Source: Medicago truncatula (Eukaryota > Streptophyta > Magnoliopsida > Fabales > Fabaceae). Taken from it: a DNA stretch of 64,000 bases. Under the pieces are notes generated by a model. The model saw only the letters and a list, made by a program, of their open reading frames with translations, ran no database searches and was not told the DNA's origin. This document shows, one piece after another, positions 23,015 to 36,017 of the stretch (positions within the stretch are counted from its first letter, which is position 1; the number at the start of each line of letters is the position of its first letter). Position numbers and translations under genes: made by a program. The stretch spans positions 506,001 through 570,000 of the forward strand of contig NC_053043.1 in the NCBI RefSeq assembly GCF_003473485.1. The letters run 5' to 3'.

Positions 23015-26000
23015 ATGGAACATGCTGTGGAGCAAGGTCGTTCTCTAGCTGAGACACCTACATATTCAGTTGCCTCCGTTGTTACTGTCATGGTCTTTGT
23101 TTGCTTCTTGGTTGAGCGTTCTATCTACCGTTTTGGAAAGGTAAACAAAAACATACAAACTCATTTCTCTAAAAGGAGCCTTTTGTTTAAGCAATTATTC
23201 ATCCCTAATTAACTACTTGGCATGATAGAATAGTTATTGTTGAAATTGGTTTCTATTTCACATAAGCAAGCAGCTCAAGAAGCAATAATGTAAAATAGTC
23301 ACATGAACTGCCAAAAGTAATTAATGACATGTTCCTATGTTCTCTATGTTACTATGTATCTGCTGACAAATTTATTACTCCATTCTGATATTAATTAGGT
23401 GCCAGCATGCATCCTCATTCTTTTATTTTTATTTTTTAGCCTCTAGATTTTGTTGGCTAGTCATATCAACAAGCTCTCCTAATAAATTTGAACAGTAGAA
23501 TTTAACTGTGGAATGTTGCTTGGACCAATAAAACAACAAGTAGTTTCTTAAATCTCATGAGGACACGAAACTTATTTTTCTTGGCTATGCAGTGGTTGAA
23601 GAAGACAAGAAGGAAGGCACTTTTTGCTTCTCTGGAGAAAATTAAAGAAGGTAATTAAAGATGTTGTTCCTACCAACTAGCTCAAAAACATTGAGTTAAG
23701 GACACCAGGGTGATTGTGTTACACTATGTTTTATGTGCTTGATTGGAAAGTGAGAAAGAAAACCACTGAAAAAATTACCAGTGTCTAAGATTGGTGTGTG
23801 AGAGTTCCTGCAATAGCAATAAAGCTTGATCTAACTTAGATATAGATATCATCTTTGTATCAGTAGCAGAGAATTTTATTTTTTCCAGTGTGAACATTCA
23901 ATAATAATATGCTTACCTTATTTCAGTTTTCTATCAGAATCTTTGGCAACTTCATTGTTTTTTTTTTTATTATATATATTTAATTAACTTGAACTGATCC
24001 TTGTTGATAGAGCTGATGCTGCTTGGGCTTATCTCTTTGTTGTTGGCACAAAGCGCGAGATGGATCTCTGAAATTTGTGTAAATTCATCACTTTTCAGCA
24101 GTCGATTCTATACCTGCTCTGAACAAGACCTTCCCATGATTGAGCATGTCATGATTGTAAACTCTTCATCTTTCTCTGATGAAACTACTATTCCTAAGGG
24201 GCTATATAGTGGTGCACTCCATCAATGTGGAGAGGTAATATAGCATTCTTCAATTGTAAAATGAAGGATGTTATATCTTGTGTTGAAAAAACTGAGATTA
24301 AATGCTGTTTCTTTGCAACACTACAAATAGTTCTTCTAAAATATTAATTGGTGAATGCAGGGTCATGAACCATTTGTTTCATATGAAGGTCTTGAACAGC
24401 TGCACCGGTTTTTATTTGTTCTCGGGATCACTCATGTTCTGTATAGTTGTCTCGCTGTTGGTTTAGCGATGAGCAAGGTCAGTCATTAAAATTTCCAGTT
24501 TATTATATTTATAGGACTATGTATGATATAAATTAATTCAATATGGGTATCTACTAGAGTTCAATAGAAGAATGAACATGTTTCTTATATTTTCTACCCA
24601 TTGGTGGAACTTGAGGTGTCAAAGTGAGTTGCATAGATTTTGTTGAAGTAGCTTAATTAAGCAATGGTAGCATTTGAATAAAAATTTGTTTCATACTAAT
24701 AAAGAAATATAAATGCGTGAGTTGCATAATTTTTTTATCATTACAGCAAATGTATATGAGTTTCATAAGTATGATGTGGTATTGTGGTGACCAATTGATA
24801 GAAGTGTATGAAACTCAGAGTGAGTTCTTTAAAATATGACCATTGGAGATGCTCTAAGTAGCGTAGCGTCTTTACTTGAGTATTTACTAGCAAAGTATTT
24901 CACATTACCTTTCATATGTTAAGTAAGCAGTGGTTTAGTTTTTCTGTGGCATGTGTTTGTAGATCTATAGTTGGTGCAGATGGGAAAATCAGGCTACCAT
25001 GGCTCTTATTGATGGAAATTTGCAAGGTAAACATCATAGAAATCAAATGTTGCTTCATTGATGACACCAACCTTTGTACTGTTAGAACTTTGTCAATGCC
25101 AAAACAATTGACTGAAGGGAAAAATTTCCACTGCTTGTTTCTAATGTAATAATTTTTCATCATAATCACACTATGGCGTCATTTGATCCATGTAGCAGAT
25201 CACACTTAATGGGATAAGGCTTTGTTGTTGTTTCTGTTATAATCACATCTCATATACTTTAATTGATTTTGTTCTACAGGTAAGAACAACAAAGTGATGA
25301 GGCGGCAAACAACCTTTGTTTTCCATCATGCATCTCATCCCTGGAGCAGGAATCCTATACTGATATGGATGGTAATTACACATCCTTACTTATTGTTTTG
25401 CTAGCAATTGAACCAATCATTGCATCTTTCTAGTTGAAAAATATATCAGTTTCGAAAGTATGACAAGATAATGAAATAACCTTTTTACTTCTAAATATGC
25501 TTAATATCAACCTTATACTTACATATTTTAGGGTGATAACTCACAGTGATCTGACCTTGCATTGCAGCTATGTTTTCTGCGTCAGTTTAGGAGTTCTATA
25601 CAAAAATCAGATTACCTTGCACTCCGTCTTGGTTTCATCACTGTAAGTTTTTCTATTTGTTGAGTGTTTCTCTTCTTCCTTCTTTTGATTTCTTCTTCCT
25701 CACTGATATAATTTATTTTATACCACTAGTCTTATTTATTCCCTACTTTGTAAATTTTCAGGAACATAAATTGCCATTATCATATGATTTTCATAAATAT
25801 ATGGTTAGAAGCATGGAAGACGAATTTCATGGCATTCTAGGAATAAGGTATGAACCCTTTTGAATAGAAGTGTATTTTTATTTATCAATTCATGCATACT
25901 GTTTAAAGAAAAGCATGTTGAGGTGATAATTACCTCCTTGAACTTTGCAGCTGGCCGCTTTGGGTTTATACTATAGTCTGCATCTTTGTGAACATCCATG

Positions 26001-27449
26001 GTAACTTTCCTTTTTCATAATAGAACATGTGTAGACTGAATGAAGTGTCTTTGTGGATTTCATCAATTAATTGAGTTTCTAAATTTGCAGGTCTGAATAT
26101 ATACTTCTGGCTCTCCTTCATCCCTGCAATTGTATGTATAATAATCTGTTCATGCTTTTCAATAAAATTAAAATGAAGCAGATTTTTGAAAATCATTATG
26201 GTTAACATATGATTTCTCTACGCGTAAAAGCTTGTGATGTTAATAGGTACAAAACTTCAACATGTTGTATCCATTTTAGCACTTGAAATCTGGCAGCAGC
26301 AGGGTCCTAGTGCCAGAACACAAGTAAAGCCGCGCGATGGTCTTTTTTGGTTCAAAAAACCAGATATATTGTTATGGATCATACAGTTTGTGATATTTCA
26401 GGTAAAATATGTAATGCATTTATAATTATTTGGTAACCGCGTCATTCTTCACAGTTGCTTTCCTATTTGTCCTTATTTTCTCTATTGTTCATGCAGAATG
26501 CCTTTGAAATGGCCTCATTTATATGGACATTGGTAAGATTTAAATTTTTCATGAATGTATCTATGCCTACATTTGTTCCATTACTTGAATTAATCTGCTT
26601 AAGGCCTTCTTTCATTCTTTGATCATTTTTTCCTGTATGTCTATGTCTAGTGGGGATTTAAAGAAAAATCATGCTTCATGAGACACCATTACATGATCAT
26701 CATTCGGTTGACATCAGGGTTAGTTTCAATGTTTCATCTCTTTCTAAGGAATTCTTTGTTCTCCTTAATTGACTTATTTTCCAGATTCTACAAAACTTTT
26801 CAATTTCATACTCTTAGATGCTCTCATTTCTTAATTTGCATTGCAGCGTTCTTGTTCAGTTTTGGTGTAGCTATATGACAGTGCCCCTGAATGTAATAGT
26901 TTCACAGGTTCGTTTTAAACTTTCTCTCCATAAAGTTCTGTTAAAATTAGATTTTTACAAATATGTCTAGTGCACATTTTCTTCTCTAATATTTTGAAAC
27001 ATTGTTCTAACAAAAATTTGGAAACTGTGAATTTATATGATATTCATTCTTTATAACTGCAGATGGGATCGCGATGCAAGAAAGCTCTAGTGACGGAGAG
27101 TGTTAGAGATTCCTTACACAGTTGGTGTAAGAGAGTAAAACAGAAGTCTAAGCATGATCATTCGCTGCATTCACATACTGCTAGATCAATATGTTCCTTA
27201 GAATCAACGATCGATGAGAGGGACGAGATAACAGTGGTATCCGGCACGCTAACTCGAACAACTTCCTTAGACTTAGAGTCTTTGAATCAGATAACAGTAA
27301 CTTCAGTAGACCAGCTGAATTTTTCTAACAATCTTCAAGATTCAACCGATCTGTCCGAACCCGTACATATTAATTCGCACTACAACGATGTTATCAACGG
27401 AGAGGAGGCTAAAGTTGAGACTCTTCTTGACTTGTTTCACAAAACATGA
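23015..27449 (+). CDS. MLO family seven-transmembrane protein (MLO4/MLO11 type)
   Basis: Fifteen exons join in phase: 23015-23140, 23593-23650, 24011-24234, 24361-24477, 24963-25026, 25280-25371, 25568-25642, 25762-25847, 25951-26000, 26091-26131, 26231-26401, 26497-26532, 26651-26718, 26847-26907, 27063-27449; 1656 nt, 551 aa. MLO proteins are plasma-membrane proteins with seven membrane helices and a calmodulin-binding tail. Family hallmarks seen: [82 protein letters not shown], and a basic amphipathic calmodulin-binding stretch at residues about 424-452 ([20 protein letters not shown]). Extracellular-loop cysteines are kept. Sequence is closest in memory to Arabidopsis MLO4/MLO11, which act in root thigmomorphogenesis rather than mildew susceptibility; that functional transfer is inference. 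No lesions seen. Confidence 0.93.
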
Positions 27450-28066
27450 TCACTTTTATGTTTCATATTTTAATTTCTATTGCATAGCAAGAAGGAATTC
27501 TGTAGAGTAGTATAGTATAGATTTTCAAATCATGCTTGAACTCTATGATGCATAGATGTATATCATATCATATATAACACTATTAGAAGAAATAAATATA
27601 TATAACTAAACTTAAAGATGGATTTTGAGACAGATTTCATATTTTTCCTCTCGAGAATTTTATTTATATTTTCCTTCCTAATAGTGCAACTAGTGTGGAA
27701 TCAAGAAACAAGCTAGTACTGGAGCGACAATTGGATATTGTATATATCACTTTTGAATTATATATATGAAGTTATAAAATGAAGCTGCCATAAAAACTAT
27801 CATCAATCTCACTCATAATAGTTCAAATCTAATTTGTGACAATTGTAAAATGATTATTAGTGCAGTATTAATTTATGATAATTCAGCTAGTGATGAGACA
27901 TAACAAAATCCATGCTCAAAACACACAGAAATTTGTATGAGAAAATAAAAATTCATATAATATTGAACCCAAGAAAAGTGTGAGCAAAAAAACATGAATA
28001 ATAAAGACAGAACAACATTATTAACTTCACATACAAGTGAAGGAATTAATAGAGTTACTACTCATT

Positions 28067-28108
<42 letters not shown>

Positions 28109-28151
28109 TTTAAAAGCAACAAACATAACATGATAGAGTAATAAAAGTGAA
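27450..28151. other. 3' regions of convergent MLO and ferredoxin genes
   Basis: This stretch holds the downstream ends of MLO (+) and ferredoxin (-). A pure AG microsatellite of about 37 bp lies at 28069-28105, inside the likely 3' UTR of the ferredoxin mRNA (CT repeat in mRNA sense). No other gene is seen. Confidence 0.6.
28069..28105. repeat. (AG)n microsatellite
   Basis: Uninterrupted AG dinucleotide run of about 18 units, 47 bp beyond the ferredoxin stop codon. Confidence 0.95.
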
Positions 28152-28604
28152 TTAAGCAGTGAGTTCTTCTTCCTTGTGAGTCTCAATGGTAACATCAGAA
28201 GTAGGGTAAGCAACACATGTAAGAACCCAACCTTCTTCAATCTGATCATCATCAAGGAAAGAACCATCTGACTGATCAACTGCACCAGCAGCAACTTTGC
28301 CAGCACATGAAGAACAAGAACCAGCTCTGCATGAGTATGGAAGGTCAATACCAACTTCCTCAGCATGGTCAAGAATGTAAACATCACTTGGACAATCAAA
28401 TTCTTGAGTTCCTTCTGGTGTAACAAGCTTCACCTTGTAAGTAGCCATTGCAACTGCAAGATCACCACGCTTTCCTGTTTTACTTTTTAAACCAAAACCG
28501 CTGGGAAAAGCCTTTGTGGTGGTGCTGATTGACACTGGCATTGGCTGCCTCCTAAGGAAGGAGGTGCTCACTGCAGTTCCATACAAAGCAGGTGTGGTTG
28601 CCAT
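28152..28604 (-). CDS. Chloroplast [2Fe-2S] ferredoxin precursor
   Basis: Single-exon gene, 150 aa. It carries electrons from photosystem I to ferredoxin-NADP reductase and other stromal enzymes. Residues 1 to about 53 form a Ser/Thr-rich, basic transit peptide; the mature protein starts near [12 protein letters not shown] and is about 97 aa, the usual size. Cluster ligands are Cys92, Cys97, Cys100 ([14 protein letters not shown]) and Cys130 (WVLTCVAYP). The acidic C-terminal end (KEEELTA) is typical of leaf-type ferredoxin I. Lack of introns fits plant leaf ferredoxins. A TTC/CTT-rich leader lies just upstream (28611-28632), and a microsatellite downstream. No defects seen. Confidence 0.95.
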   Translation of the reverse strand: MATTPALYGTAVSTSFLRRQPMPVSISTTTKAFPSGFGLKSKTGKRGDLAVAMATYKVKLVTPEGTQEFDCPSDVYILDHAEEVGIDLPYSCRAGSCSSCAGKVAAGAVDQSDGSFLDDDQIEEGWVLTCVAYPTSDVTIETHKEEELTA

Positions 28605-29854
28605 TACTATTATTTCTTCTTCTTCTTCTTCTACTTTTTTGGTTTCTAAGGCAAATTAACACTGCTCTGTGTTGTTGATAAATAAGATAGATAGGGGAAT
28701 GAATGAATAATAAAGGAGCTTGTGTAAAAAGTGTGGTTACAACGAGCTGCTATTTCAACTCCATGCAACCCTATCTACCACGTGGCATTCATTTATGCCT
28801 CACTCTATCTATCTCTCTTTAACACCACACATTCTTGGAGAATCCTCGTTGGCACCATCCTCACCGTATATCTTTTAATTTTCAAAGTATGTAAAATCGT
28901 ATATTATGTAGTGTGGTAACTAATTTTTCACACAACTAGTTTACCTGTTTTTTGTTTTGTTTTAAACCTCTTGTTCTTAGAGGAAGAAGGAACCTTAATT
29001 TGATCTTTGATTAAAGTAAAATAATAAGATCAAATTCAAGGTGCTCTTGATTATTACTTTATCCGTTTGTTGTGTATTAATTCAAAAATATATACCATAA
29101 GAAACTACCAAGAACAAACAATGCACACAAGCAGACAATTGTGAAAACAGTGTTTTATTTTAATTTTCGCCAAATTCTAACGTAAGATGCTAACTAGAAA
29201 GGAGAGGGGGAAAATGCTTTTCTTTTAGTCCACTGAATGTTTATCCTCGCAGTATTGCATTTATATAACCCCACACATTTTTTTGAGAGGTATATAACCC
29301 ATACATCTTAAAGAAAACCTCCAAATATGGACCAAAATTATCTAAACAGCAAGGATAAGAAGCCGACCAGGCAACAACACAGATTACAAACAGACAAGAG
29401 AAATTGAAAATATTCACATCCTCAAAAACAATAGAAGGCAAAAATGAATAATCGTAATGATTTAAAATTTAGATTAAACCATGAAGGTATGTGGAGGAAG
29501 TACTCAGAACGGAGTTGATACAAAATTCATTTCCGAGACTTCATCCCCTCTACGTACAATAGATAAAGCGCGTATGGGAATCAGACATCAGTTCGTCAAT
29601 CTGACACCTATTTTGTAATAAAAGGACTTAAAAAAGAAACCACATGAGTCTGATATTTTGCTAGCTACTATCTGAATTATGATAATAAAGATCAATCCCT
29701 GCATTCTAAATCAAAGCTTTCAATTACAGCCAGGGAAAAAAATCTCAGGGTTTCCCTATTATCGAGAAAGAATACATTCCCATCCTCAAAACCCCGTCAT
29801 ACTACCCTATAAACATTGCTTGGTCCCCGAATGACCAGAGGCTTCGTCTAAGCC
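28605..29854. other. Ferredoxin promoter side and TMN1 3' flank
   Basis: Starts with the CTT-rich ferredoxin leader and promoter, and ends in the 3' region of the TMN1-like gene. Short open frames have no recognisable signature. No RNA gene is seen. Confidence 0.5.
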
Positions 29855-32800
29855 TTAGTCACACTTGATATTGCGGTAGATCCTCCTCACAAACAAATTC
29901 GAACCAAGATGACCCACAGCTCCTGCACATTTGAAGAAAACATTCATCTCAAGTACGGTGATAGGAACATATGAACTTTTATTATAAGGTATTCAGCACA
30001 TGATTAAGGTATCCCATTTCCCTTGTGCAGAGTGAATACATGATCCCAGAAAGAGTAAAATTAAACTGAAGACTTACCACAGAGAATTCCCAGTCCAAGA
30101 CAAAACATCGCAGTGTATCCAAAATAGAAGCTAGTTTGGAAGAAGCCTGACATCTTTGTCTTCACATAGTAGTAGTATATCGAGTACAAATATACATAAA
30201 CACCTGTTGATGCAGCTGAAAGAAAAGAAGTCCATTGCCAGTTGTAGTTCTCAGCATTTAACAAAAAGTATGTCCCCACAATTGTCACACATACTGTAAC
30301 AACAATGAGAATCAGAAAAACCAGTAGCATGAAGCCATAGACATAGTACACCTGTTGGCCACAAAGTGGAAGGAAAAAGAATGGAAAAAACATGTAAGAA
30401 GGCAGTGCTTGTGTTTAATCAGCTTTCACAGGAATACAAGGGCTACTCCTAAAAAAGTCATTGTAATTTGAATAGAAATATCATGAGAAATAATTACTGA
30501 CTCTGCTATGAAAAAGTGCAAGTAAATCTTCACAAGACCAATAAGAATAAAAAAACTTTCTACCCAAATAAGGCATTCCATTGTAACTCACCTTGTAATT
30601 CCAGAAGGAAGTAAATACAAAATACATCTCAATGAATATGCTGCCAAAGGGAAGCAGTCCACCCATCAGAGAAACTACAGAGGGTGTGAGGTACCACTTC
30701 TTCTCAGGAATGGGACGAGGAATGGTCTTAACACGACATGGATTGTTTGGAGCACCGCTCCAGTTTCTTCCAACAACTGTGCCAAGAAGTGCAAGAGGGA
30801 AAGAGATGAAAGCCCAAATAACAAAGACAACCACCATTGTACCAAAGGGGATTGCTGCTAGAGATCCATAAAATATAGCCACGGTGTTTAAGATGAATCC
30901 AATTCCAAAGCACAGGAATGGGAAAAGTGATGCTGTAAGGATCATGGATTTAATCCAACTTTTACCTAAACAAGATAAGCATAGTTATAGTCACTGTAAA
31001 AAGAGTGCAAACAAATGAGTACATCCAAAAAAACCAGAAATACAAATGAGATCAATGCAAAACCTTACCCCCATTACGTGAGTACATCCCCCCACTTACA
31101 TAACCAGAAATGACTGACGTGAGAGCATAACAAACAATGAATGTTGTGACAATGGCTCCTCGGCTGCATATTAAAGGAAATTTGCATTATAATGAAGAAA
31201 GGAGTAATGAACAAACAAAATACTTTCAACAGGAAAACTAGAGCAACGGATCACTGATTGATAGTCGAGACATGCATAAAAGTAGAAGATAACATGTCCA
31301 TGTAGCATCAAGTCCGTATTGTGCGCAGTCATTGATAAAATAATTCAGAGTAACATTTTAGTTAGTTCAAGGTCGAGTACTTACTCAACATACAACATCC
31401 CAACAATAGCTAACAAGATGACAAGAAGAATCAACAACGCAAGCTGAGCACCCGTACCAACAACAGCTGAAAGAAGAGCCAAACTGCGAGGAGGCCGAAA
31501 AACATCACCATGCACAAGTTTCCAGCCAGATTCTTCACTGACGTCTCTTTCCTAAAAATATTTGTGTTGACCAAGAATTGACCATCATAACAACAATGAA
31601 ATTTCCAGGAATGGGATATATATATATATATGAGAAGGGATCCATGGACTCCAAGAGTAAGTATAAAGACTTACTCCAAATCTTGACCATTAATTTTAAT
31701 ATTAGTTGATGGTTGTGATTAATCACTAGTATTTCTAGCATAAGGTTTTACTACTCCTTCTTTTCCTCAAAACAAAAAAAAACTACTCCTTCTTCTTAAA
31801 CAACCCAACTCCTACTTTTTGGAACGTGTTGTCCATATGCCTCTACCTCAAAGAATAATATATCAACGCTTATAAGGCTTAGAAAATCATACAATTCATT
31901 GATACCTTTATGATTTATTCAATGACTTTCTTGCATATTAAAATTCTAGGTTATATATATGAATAAGTTAAAGATCTGAATCAATTAAATGGCTGGTGGA
32001 GTTAAAAAACTGATTCAATTATATTGATCTTCAATCGAATAAACAAAAACTGATTCAATAAAAGGTTGTGTTCCTGCAAAGTTCACAATTGCAATAGTTC
32101 ATAATTGAATCAGATTATTATTTTTTAATCTGTATGTACTAAGGGTTCACAATTGAATCACATTTTTTTCCTTTAATCTTCTATGGAATAAAATGGCTGG
32201 TGGGTTGCGTTTTAATTTATTTAATAGCAATCAAAACTGCCATTTATTTGGATTGTTTAGGAAGGAGTAGGAAACCTTATGCTAAGGATTTGTAGTGATT
32301 GATCACAACCATCAATTAATATTAAAATTAATGGCTAAGATTTGGAGTAAGTCTTTATACTTACTCTTGGAGTCAATGGATCCCTCCTCTATATATATAT
32401 ATATATATATATTTCTTAAATACTTCAAAAAATAAAGTGGTTAATGAAGCTTTACCAGAGTTTCCAAATCATCATCTTCCCGAGCATACTTTGCATAGTC
32501 ATTTCTCAAAGTTCGCATCAATATCATAGACACCAATCCAGTTAGGAATATGACCATCATAAAAGAGTTAAAAATAGAGAACCAATGAATCTACACAAAC
32601 CAGAGAAGTGAAGTTTAATGACACATCCACAAGATTGAGCACATAGCATGTAACCAATGGCAATAATAAACACCACGTCAAGCTAAAAAAATATGGGCAG
32701 AATATATTTATCACCTGATGCTCAAAGAATGGATAGTCCAGATATACATCAAACCGGTGTCTAAAAGTGACATTAGTGGCAATCCATTTAACAGAATATG

Positions 32801-35707
32801 TCATGTCCAACGATCTTCCTGCTTCCAAAGGTTTCGGGTCATCATGAGTGAGATTCACATGAATGATCTGCAAAAAGAGGACCAATTATGGCACTTCATG
32901 AACCCCAAAACACCTAATAAAACAGCTAAGTTATCCAAACAATTTTCTCACCTGATCTGTATTGTACTTAACAATGATGTTCTTGTGTGTGTAAAGGACA
33001 TGCTTGCCACTGTCACTGTTCTTGTCAGGATGTAACTCCCCAACATACCCTTAAACATGAATAAAAGAATGTTCAGTAATGATGAACGAATAAAACACAG
33101 TCATACCAAATGGACAGAGAGAGGCAGAGACGATGATAGGCATACCCCACAACGGAAGATCATCTGGACTTGTGTTTAGCGCATTGAAGACCAACCAATA
33201 TAACCAGCAAGGAAAGAAACAGTGCCAAACATAAGTTATTCAGCTATTTTAAAAAATAATTATGTTAAAATGAAAACAAATAATAAGAACCAATACCAAA
33301 AACAAATTATTGTTCGCATTATACTTATCAAGACAACATAATTTCAATTCTTCAATTATCTCCAAGGCTAGGTATTGAAAACGCTTAGTATATAGTTTAA
33401 ACAAATAATCTTCATTGGTCAGAACAAAAGATTAAGATTAGAAGAGAATGTTAAAAAACATGATCCATGGACCCAACATGCAGAAGAAGCTCTGTAGGAC
33501 CTGGGTTTTTTTAAGTCAGGGTGATTGTAATATCAATTAGAATGCTTAGGCAGAAATGTTATCAACGGCGACAAAGGTGGAAATCCAAAAAGCCGCCATC
33601 CTTCTCAAATTGGCCATGCAGCTGTCAAAAAAATCCACCACCACAATCCACCATGGCCGGCAATTGACATCACTGTTAGGAAATGACTTCACATACAAGT
33701 TTCTAAAGACTTGTTTTGCTCGAGAATTTTTTATTCTTATTTTCAACTATAGAAGCACCACTTTGTTCCATTTGATGTTTTGTTTTTCAAGATGTGTTAA
33801 AAACACTGTTGGCCTTCTGCAATGGCATCTTCTTGATTTTGATTTAGAGAAGCTGATTGGATAGACAAGACAGAGAATAAATCCCACTTTGGATTATAAG
33901 AGCTTCTCAATTAAAATAGGTTCATGGTTTTTCACTTACAGAAATCCTTATAAGCTTATACACATGTAAAGAGAATTTAAATGAGAAATCTTCCAACGAA
34001 ACACAAATGCAGAAGCTAATTTAAGGTAAATGATTCTTTAAAAAAAAATCCAACGGTGCTTTTTGTGAAGTTTATCCATACTGAGTTCTAAGAGGCAATA
34101 TTTTGTGGGTTGGATATTATTTTCCACAGTCTTTGTTTAATAAATATTTTCCAGTCTTTGTTTAATAAAAGACCAATGACAAAAACATGCATCAAGCCTT
34201 TAAAATTTATTGATTATCCATAAATACAGTCGTTTTATCGATTCTGAGTAAAGAAAAGAAACAACGCATAACATACCCATGAAGAATTCAAACCAGTAAT
34301 TATTTTCAATTGCATCCTTGAACTGTTTAACCTTTGCCTCATCAAGATTCAAACGGCAAAAAGTGGTCCTTTCCACATTCCCTGAAAAGAAAAAGAAAAA
34401 ACGTTAAAGCCAGTTTGTCTACTGATAGGTCTTAAAGGAAATAAATGGGACAAAAAGTCTGCATACCTAAGAATTTTATCTCAATTTGGCTATCAATAAG
34501 TTCGTTGCCACCAAGGACCTCACCTAGACCGCCCCATTTGTGAGCAGTATTACCAGGTGGACGGCAAAATGGCAGGCTGTAATAATTATATGTTTCTTGA
34601 GGATTATTGTACGGACCTACTTTGTTGACCCAAAGGGTAACTGGGTCATCTGGTTGGTACTGCAAAAAAACAAAACAAACTACATGCTTTAAAGAGATGC
34701 TCAGTGTTCACAGGAAGCTACATATAGATAGATACATATTTTAATCATTCTAATAAGCTCAAGAAAAGGGTATGGTACATAAAGAATCACAATTACAATT
34801 TCTTAAAAGACATATAGTACATTCTAGATATTAATTTAATGGGAACACTCGTTGAAGTGTATTGTGTACCAGTAATTATTTTTGGGACAACACTTGGGTG
34901 ACATGGTGGTGCCAATGTCATGTGACATTGGCCAACCACAATGTGACAAGTGATTTTCTTCTCTCTCTTTCATAAGGATTTTTTGTTTTTTGTAATATAA
35001 AGAGTGACACGTGGCATATTGTGGTTGGCCAATGTCACTTATTTCCTAAACAACCTTTCCCAATGGATAAGTATGCCAGATGTCACCATCCGCACCACTT
35101 CAACAATTGTGATGATAAAAACAAATAGATGATGGACCATCAAAAAAGACTAAGAACTCTAAAAAACCCCAACCCTCTTGCAATTTTCAACCAAACTTGT
35201 AAATGTAGATAAGCTAAAACTAAATAAAGGAACCAAAAAACAATGAATAGGAGTATCCTTTATTAGTCAATATCAGCCATTACCTCCCGGCACAGTACTA
35301 AAGCCCTAGCTTTAGTCCGTCCTACAACGAAAACAGTTTATTTTTCATTACATTTTATAAACAAAAAAGGCCCCGTAGATTTAAATTTGTTTAATAGTTT
35401 CTATAGGCCCCTCCCTCATGTTTGCTCAAAAGCCTATCAACTTACCAGAACATATAGTCTGATCGTCTCGTTTTTTTTTTTACTAAAAATCCATTTGGAA
35501 GCTATGTTCCGCTCGTCCTTTAATTAGGGTTTGAGCAACCTGGGGGGCCTATACAGCAACCTTCAACAAGTTTTAGGTTTTACTTACTATTAAAAATTAT
35601 TGGACTGGCACTATCTGAATCTTCATTCAGGGGTTACAAATTTCAAAGACAATGCATACAACAGTAAAACAAACTAATATATTACAAAAACAATGAATGA
35701 TTGCACT

Positions 35708-35744
<37 letters not shown>

Positions 35745-36017
35745 GTGAATTATCTATCATGTATACGTAATTCGAAACAAATCAAATATGATGAATTAAT
35801 CAAAACAACGAAAAAGGACACAAACAGATGCGTGCATGATGAAAAAGGAGTGTGCAAAGAGTTAAGATCTGATGCCCTAAGAAAATTGAAAGGTGGATCT
35901 GAAGGAAACGCAGATCGAGAAGTATAATTGTGAAATCTGACTGACCTTGTGATCTGACTCGGAAGCGAAGGCCGGAGAGAGGAGTAGAAGGAGGAGGAGC
36001 GAGAATCTGAAGAGCAT
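29855..36017 (-). CDS. Transmembrane 9 superfamily (TM9SF/EMP70) protein, TMN1-like
   Basis: Twelve exons join in phase: 35946-36017, 34467-34659, 34277-34381, 33146-33163, 32952-33049, 32715-32867, 32456-32590, 31385-31551, 31069-31163, 30592-30965, 30078-30351, 29855-29922; 1752 nt, 583 aa. TM9SF proteins cycle through Golgi and endosomes and help sort membrane cargo. There is a signal peptide ([18 protein letters not shown]), a long luminal domain ([47 protein letters not shown]) and about nine membrane helices in the C-terminal half, with [18 protein letters not shown] between them. The tail ends NIKCD, a KxD motif of the kind that retains plant EMPs in the Golgi. Exon 4 is only 18 nt. 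Introns hold MITEs and microsatellites. Closest in memory is Arabidopsis TMN1. Confidence 0.92.
31632..32390. mobile_element. MITE with ~130-bp inverted arms in a TMN1 intron
   Basis: Arms at about 31632-31762 and 32262-32390 are inverted copies (outer ends GAGAAGGGATCC and GGATCCCTCCTC; inner AAGGAGTAG). Both outer ends are flanked by TATATATA runs, so the target was TA-rich. It lies in the intron between exons 7 and 8 of the TMN1-like gene and has no coding capacity. Confidence 0.8.
34919..35041. repeat. Imperfect palindrome in TMN1 intron 1
   Basis: Arms of about 35 bp sharing GTGACATTGGCCAACCACAAT and its inverted copy, separated by about 55 bp. It could fold into a hairpin and is probably the core of a small MITE; ends are not resolved. 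Confidence 0.6.
35708..35743. repeat. (CA)n microsatellite in TMN1 intron 1
   Basis: Uninterrupted CA dinucleotide run of about 17 units, roughly 200 bp inside intron 1. Confidence 0.95.

Noticed and set aside
28058-28426. Leu/Ser-rich minus-strand open frame
   Set aside because: It is a shadow frame of ferredoxin that reads into the AG microsatellite.
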